A stretch of DNA of 64,000 nt from positions 70,291,259 through 70,355,258 of the forward strand of contig CM054181.1 in NCBI GenBank assembly GCA_028829895.1, in the 5' to 3' direction. This stretch comes from Sinotaia quadrata (taxonomy: Eukaryota; Mollusca; Gastropoda; Architaenioglossa; Viviparidae). This document shows positions 59,901 through 64,000 of this stretch, one piece after another (position 1 is the first letter of the stretch; the number at the start of each line of letters is the position of its first letter). The notes under the pieces are model-generated. The model saw nothing but the letters and a program-made list of their open reading frames with translations, was not told where the DNA came from and did not search any database. The position numbers and the translations under genes are program-made.

Positions 59901-62756
59901 ACATACGTACCTTTGCCCTAGCTGCCTGACTCTGACGTGTCTTATGAAGCAGCATATGCTTAACAAAAAGGGAAGAATCGCGATCCACATAGTTACATTC
60001 AGTACACTTAAAGGCAGCATTGTCTGGCAATGTCTTAAAGTCTGGAGGGGAATTTTCCAAAGATAAATCCAAATTGCAGTGTCCTGTTGAAGATTGGATG
60101 TTTGGACCTTCTTCATTGTTGGTGGAGGAGATAGTGTAGTTTTTCATCTGTAATATGTGACAAAATTATATAAACCATTAAGAATGTCATAATAGCTTTA
60201 AAAATAATTACAGTCCAACCAAGCAGCATATGATATATTAAAACAATCCTTACAAGCTTGCAATTTGAGAGCGGAAAAATGTCATTTGCAAACTCAGAAA
60301 ATAATAAGCTATCATTAGGCAATATTTTATCACAGAAAATTGTGATTTTCTAACTATTTTATAAGAAAATAATTCAATTACTGGCAATCAATTCGACAAG
60401 TGTTTCAGGTTAGACATGAGTCATAATTGCCAAGAACATAGAATTAGAATAACAATAATAATGTACTTATGCATTTTGAATGCGAGCGATGTGCAGGTGG
60501 GAGGCATATTTGTTGCATAGATACCCACCCCTTTTGGCTTACTGTCAACAGCACATCTGTACTAAATATTCAAATCAGTTCAGATTCAGAAGTAGGGCTG
60601 AGAACAGAGAAGTCAGAGTCGTGGGGGATTGGTTGTTTTCTTTTTAGTGGAGTCAGAGTTCATAAAAATGTCCTGACTGACTTCAAATTTTACGAGACTG
60701 AGGCTAAGGCAGATCCACGTTTGTGTTAAAAAAAAAAAAAGAAAAAAAAAAGAAAGAAAAACTGCAATAATAATATACCAATATACCAATATACCAACTA
60801 CCAAGGTAGTTGTTATTATTACTGTAGTATATTTTAAGCAACAGAAGTAAAAAGTACTTTGTGAAGTTATTGAAATAGTGAACTAAAAACAAAACAATCT
60901 TCTACTATATAAATTAATTACAGTTCTTATGAAAGATACAAAAGGAAGATGAGATGATAAAATTTTGTTAGCCAAATCGCTATATTGGCAGCATTCAATC
61001 GTCTTTACCTTCATCAACAGTAACCACGAAGATAAAATTTTGAAAATATCTAGACATACAGGATTGATTCAAACATAGGCACTTACATTTGGAGAATTTC
61101 AGAGAAAGAAAAACTTCACATCTATGTAAATTCAAAATAAACTTTTACCATACATTGAAAGAAATTGAAATTTGTTACCTTACTTCTGAATTAAGTGCTA
61201 AAAAATGTAATAAACTGAACCACGAGATTATTCAAGATGTTGCTTTGACTGTCACAGTATTACCATCGACTCAAGTAATTGTGTAACATTTGTTTTCTTC
61301 CCTCAGAATAGTCATAATCATATCCAATCTGAGAGCAGCAATGGAAGCAGAACCTATTTAGAAGTAATCTTTGTAAAGAAACGATTCAATTTAGATAAAC
61401 ATTATCAAATATATTTTGAGATATTTTGTATCATATTATTGTACGATTGAAAAATAGTTTAATATGAAATCTACGAAGGCCACTTCTCATTTATTTACAC
61501 CTATACCACACTCATATGACATATAACTCCATATAAGCATATAATTTTATGCCATATGATATTAGTAATAAACTACAGTCAGAGTCAAGAATCTGGAGTT
61601 GGATTTCTAAAATTTCAGGAATTTTGGGTTGACTCCACAACCCTGTTCAGAAGTCAATTGTATAAGCAATAAGTATTCAGACATCATGTAAGTATTCAGA
61701 CACTGGTACTGGTAACATAGATAGAGTGAGAAGTTTTGTTAGAATGATTTAACACAGGACTGAGTGAGAAGTTTTGTTAGAATGATATAACCATAGGACT
61801 GAGTGAGAAGTTTTGTTAGAATGATACAACATAGGACTGAGTGAGAAGTTTTATTAGAATGATATAACACAGGACTGGGTGAGAAGCTTTGTTAGAATGA
61901 AATAACAGTATATGGTTGTTACTGTTAGAATAAATTAATATTATGTGAGCAGTTTTGCATACAAGACATATCAGGCAAGCATTTTTTTTTTTAGAATGAC
62001 ACAAAAGGTGAACAGTTTTCTTAGAATGACACATCAGGCGAGTAGTTTTGTTAGAATGACTTATCACTTTATCAGGCAAGCAGTTTCATTAGAACGACAT
62101 ATCAGGCAAGTAGCTTTGTTAAAATGACATGTCAGATGAGTAGTTTTGTTAGACTGATACATCAGATGAGTAATTTTGTTAGATTGACACGTTAGGTGAG
62201 TAGTTTTGCTACAATGAACATTAGGCAAGTATGTGTTAGAAAAGTAAGAGTGGTCTGGTTGTCATTGAGAGCACATTTCTACCAAGTAAATTAAAAAATA
62301 AATGAGCACATTAGAAAGAACTGAAGCCACTGAATAAATAAATAAATAATGACAAATGCAACACTCATTACTTACATCACTGCCACTGCCTTTATCAAGA
62401 TGCATCCACATATGGGAGCGTATCAGCTCGGTACTATCAGCCACATATCCACACTCTGAGCACATGATCTTTGATGCTAACTTCTCTTGCTGAATCTCTC
62501 CCTGTGAAGGGTCTTGGGAGGTGTGAGTACAATTGTTCGAGATGTGCAAAACCAGTGCTTCCATTGAGGTTGTCACAAAACCACACTGAGTACAAGAGTA
62601 ATGCATTCCACCACTGGAGTCAACTGCTGCACCGGTGGCTGTGTCTGTGAGATGGGATGCAAGGTGAGCCAAAACAGATGCCTTCTCAGCAGCCACAAAG
62701 TCACACCGCTCGCACATATAGAGGCAGTCTGTTTCATGGACTGATTTAAGGTGAGA
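49691..62756 (-). CDS. ZNF507: ZNF507-like C2H2 zinc-finger protein, 6 exons, N-terminus outside window
   Basis: Exons 62756-62376, 60147-59911, 59200-58946, 55626-53762, 53001-52767 and 50911-49691 join in phase to 1397 codons, ending at a stop. The first exon starts inside a finger (SHLKSVHETD), so the gene continues past the window. Fourteen complete C2H2-type fingers are seen: three in the first exon, one each in the next two, one in the fifth and eight in the last. Two (HISNNC, HLASNC) end in Cys instead of His. Family marks that I recognise from vertebrate ZNF507 are FRCTICSYTCEYQRTIKAHI, the SSLLAVIEQLRER segment, YRCRLCHYTS and [20 protein letters not shown] followed by HASD. The protein is presumably a nuclear DNA-binding regulator; targets are unknown. 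Human ZNF507 is shorter, mostly because of the long finger-free exon here. A minus-strand AATAAA at 49677-49682 is too close to the stop to be convincing. Confidence 0.87.
50983..52421. mobile_element. piggyBac-type non-autonomous element, copy 1 (1431 bp plus TTAA at each end)
   Basis: TTAA at 50983-50986 and 52418-52421 flanks an element starting CCCGTTCGCCGGC and ending GCCAGCGAACAGG: imperfect 13-bp inverted repeats beginning with CCC. TTAA duplication plus CCC...GGG ends is the piggyBac mark. There is no transposase. The right half holds a 411-bp tandem duplication (starts 51581 and 51992). It takes up most of the intron between exons e and f of the ZNF507-like gene. Confidence 0.8.
52767..53001 (-). 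CDS. ZNF507: ZNF507-like exon e (one finger, basic patch)
   Basis: Acceptor tgtatag|G, donor AAG|GTATGT, 235 bases. It encodes SRSESDAEDK, the basic patch KKRASRRRGRQ (possible nuclear localisation signal) and the finger YRCRLCHYTSQRIPLIRLHM ending RTH. Confidence 0.9.
53002..53761. other. ZNF507-like intron between exons d and e
   Basis: No element recognised; a weak short repeat around 'ggaattaaatctaataagga' near 53040-53130. Confidence 0.6.
53762..55626 (-). CDS. ZNF507: ZNF507-like exon d (long finger-free linker)
   Basis: Acceptor atgcag|AAT, donor GAGCG|GTAAGT, 1865 bases, phase 2 out. It encodes about 621 Ser/Thr-, Lys- and Gln-rich residues without fingers or membrane segments, probably disordered. 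Only the two ends (NGPLSVYEDP and SSLLAVIEQLRER) look conserved. Confidence 0.92.
55627..57090. other. ZNF507-like intron, part without an element
   Basis: AT-rich intronic sequence. A pair of similar segments containing 'caaaatattttaattccagt' (about 56278-56297) and its inverse 'actggaattaaaatattttg' (about 55992-56011) lies about 290 bp apart, a possible small inverted repeat. Confidence 0.5.
57091..58518. mobile_element. piggyBac-type non-autonomous element, copy 2 (1420 bp plus TTAA at each end)
   Basis: Nearly identical to copy 1 over its length and in the same orientation, with TTAA at 57091-57094 and 58515-58518 and ends CCCGTTCGCCGGC and GCCAGCGAACGGG. It keeps the same internal 410-bp duplication (starts 57689 and 58099). 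It differs mainly by scattered substitutions and a short indel near the right end. It lies in the intron between exons c and d. Confidence 0.85.
58946..59200 (-). CDS. ZNF507: ZNF507-like exon c (one finger)
   Basis: Acceptor tttcag|ATT, donor CAG|GTAAAT, 255 bases, phase 0 both ends. It holds FRCTICSYTCEYQRTIKAHI then WKHSGHQQVDYPIFQ, which joins NGPLSVYEDP in the next exon. Confidence 0.92.
59911..60147 (-). CDS. ZNF507: ZNF507-like exon b (one finger)
   Basis: Acceptor attacag|ATG, donor AAG|GTACGT, 237 bases, phase 0 both ends. It holds the finger FKCTECNYVDRDSSLFVKHM ending LLH. It begins with ATG by chance or as an alternative start. Confidence 0.88.
61735..62235. repeat. Tandem repeat, 30-39 bp unit, about 14 copies
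   Basis: Copies of 'gagtgagaagttttgttaga' plus 'atgatataacatagga', changing to 'gagtagttttgttagaatga' plus 'cacatcaggc' in the right half. It lies in the intron between exons a and b. Confidence 0.88.
62376..62756 (-). CDS. ZNF507: ZNF507-like exon a (first visible; three fingers)
   Basis: Acceptor atatag|TCT, donor GAT|GTAAGT, 381 bases, phase 0 both ends. It starts in the tail of a finger, then fingers beginning YMCERCDF, YSCTQCGF and IMCSECGY. The second has H-x4-C instead of H-x3-H. Confidence 0.88.
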
Positions 62757-64000
62757 CTATATTGAAAGAAACATTTCTATTAAATTAATATATGATAATC
62801 ATGCATATTTTTATATTTTATGATTATCATCCACTATATATTTTGCTATAGATTTTCTGCAGTGCTAATATAGTAGCAAGGCAATAAACATGACTTAAGA
62901 GACAGGTATTAAGATTTAATATATATATATACACATTTTATTTAGTTTGTTTATATCTATTATTTTGAAACTTGGAGTTTCAAATGGGATATACATTTAT
63001 CAAATCGCGTGGTCATACCTGCCAAGACCAAAAGTTCTGTCAGCAGCAATACCCTCTCTTTTATAAGTTTGAAGTTTCTCATTCATAGTAATAGTAGCCA
63101 TTCAAATGAGAAGCAACAAACAAAACAATCCCATTTCCCCCAGTTCTGTAAATGAAGCTTCTTCATGACAACAACAAAAAAACCATCTCAGGCATTTTTA
63201 ATTTTTTAAGGAAATGGCACAGTTCATGCAAGAATACAGTGCTACTAAACAATGCTGGCAAGGACATCAATCTCTTAGATAAAAGTATGTAAATGCATGA
63301 AGCAAATACTAAAATAGCTGTACAATTTGTGTTACCAAAAATCATAAACCTTACACAAATCTATTTCAATTTAAATGGATAACCACTTTGCCATGACAGT
63401 CAAAAGACATAGTTTTCAGTATCTAACTTCTGTACCACAGAAATCAGAAGGAAACTAAAACTGTAAAAGGAACTAGGCTCAGCTACTATGATCTATGATG
63501 ACATTATAGCCCTAGGCAGGTCTAGATACTAAGATAGTGATCCTGTGACTTATATTAATTATTAATATTATGTACTCCCAAAATCACTGTTTTGCTGGAA
63601 TAACTCAATAAGTAGCATTTTAGTGCACAAATTTGGTGATTTACTGTAGCGAAGTAGGATATTTTAATACTACTTTAAAAAAAGTGTTATTTGGTGATTC
63701 AACTTGGATAAAATTTTAAATAATTTCTTTATTTAACATGCTGTTATATTTTATTTAATGATACTTAAACCATGTTTGAAAGAAAAATAATTACACTCAC
63801 TAAGTGTTGGGAGTGTTTTTGCTAAAAATGGGGCCTTGCAGCTGATGTGATAAAAAAAATTTGCTCTGCTCCAAATTTCTATTTGTGCGCGACCAAATTT
63901 CCAAATTTAACTTTTTTTCTTATATTAATAATAAGAATAAAAACTAAAGGTGCAACCCTAAGCTACTGTTTTATTATTTGATTAATAATATATCTTACTC
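62757..64000. other. Intron upstream of the first visible ZNF507-like exon
   Basis: AT-rich. No further zinc-finger exon was found, so the N-terminal exons lie beyond the window. Confidence 0.6.

Overview
The window is eukaryotic nuclear DNA. It is AT-rich and has split genes with GT-AG introns, many minisatellites and microsatellites, and DNA transposons. Three protein-coding genes can be assembled exon by exon: a secreted type-3 copper tyrosinase, an APC/C-type ubiquitin-conjugating enzyme (UBE2C) and a large C2H2 zinc-finger protein of the ZNF507 family. A secreted tyrosinase with a Cys cluster after the CuB site, together with scattered AGGGAGRTAACT-like words, suggests a mollusc, most likely a gastropod. 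That is an inference from protein style; no taxonomic marker was seen.

Layout. From 1 to 8.5 kb there is no gene: a run of minisatellites with units of 24 to 72 bp, plus a decayed THAP-domain transposon at about 650-2720. From 8.55 to 13.88 kb lies the tyrosinase gene on the minus strand (5 exons, 414 codons), with minisatellites in its introns. From 14.3 to 16.2 kb two non-LTR retrotransposon fragments sit head to head around a palindrome. From 16.2 to 20.5 kb there is a dispersed repeat, TATC, CA and AT microsatellites, and a 24-bp array with a 48-bp higher-order pattern. From 23.9 to 27.3 kb there are two hAT elements, each with intact 8-bp target duplications; the second carries a broken transposase. 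From 28.5 to 37.7 kb lies UBE2C on the plus strand (5 exons, 178 codons), preceded by two inverted CCAAT boxes and a CHR element, the layout known from G2/M genes. Both ends of its last intron are bordered by tandem repeats that copy the splice junctions. About 11.9 kb without a recognisable gene follows. From 49.69 kb to beyond 62.76 kb lies the ZNF507-like gene on the minus strand (6 exons visible, N-terminus outside the window), convergent with UBE2C. Two of its introns hold near-identical 1.4-kb TTAA-flanked piggyBac-type non-autonomous elements.

The three genes have no evident joint pathway: tyrosinase is a secreted oxidase (cuticle, shell or pigment), UBE2C works with the APC/C in mitosis, and ZNF507 is a nuclear zinc-finger protein. 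No bacterial-type operon, CRISPR array, rRNA or convincing tRNA gene was seen. The most unusual structures are the splice-junction-derived minisatellites of UBE2C, the paired piggyBac-type elements in the ZNF507 introns and the inverted LINE pair.
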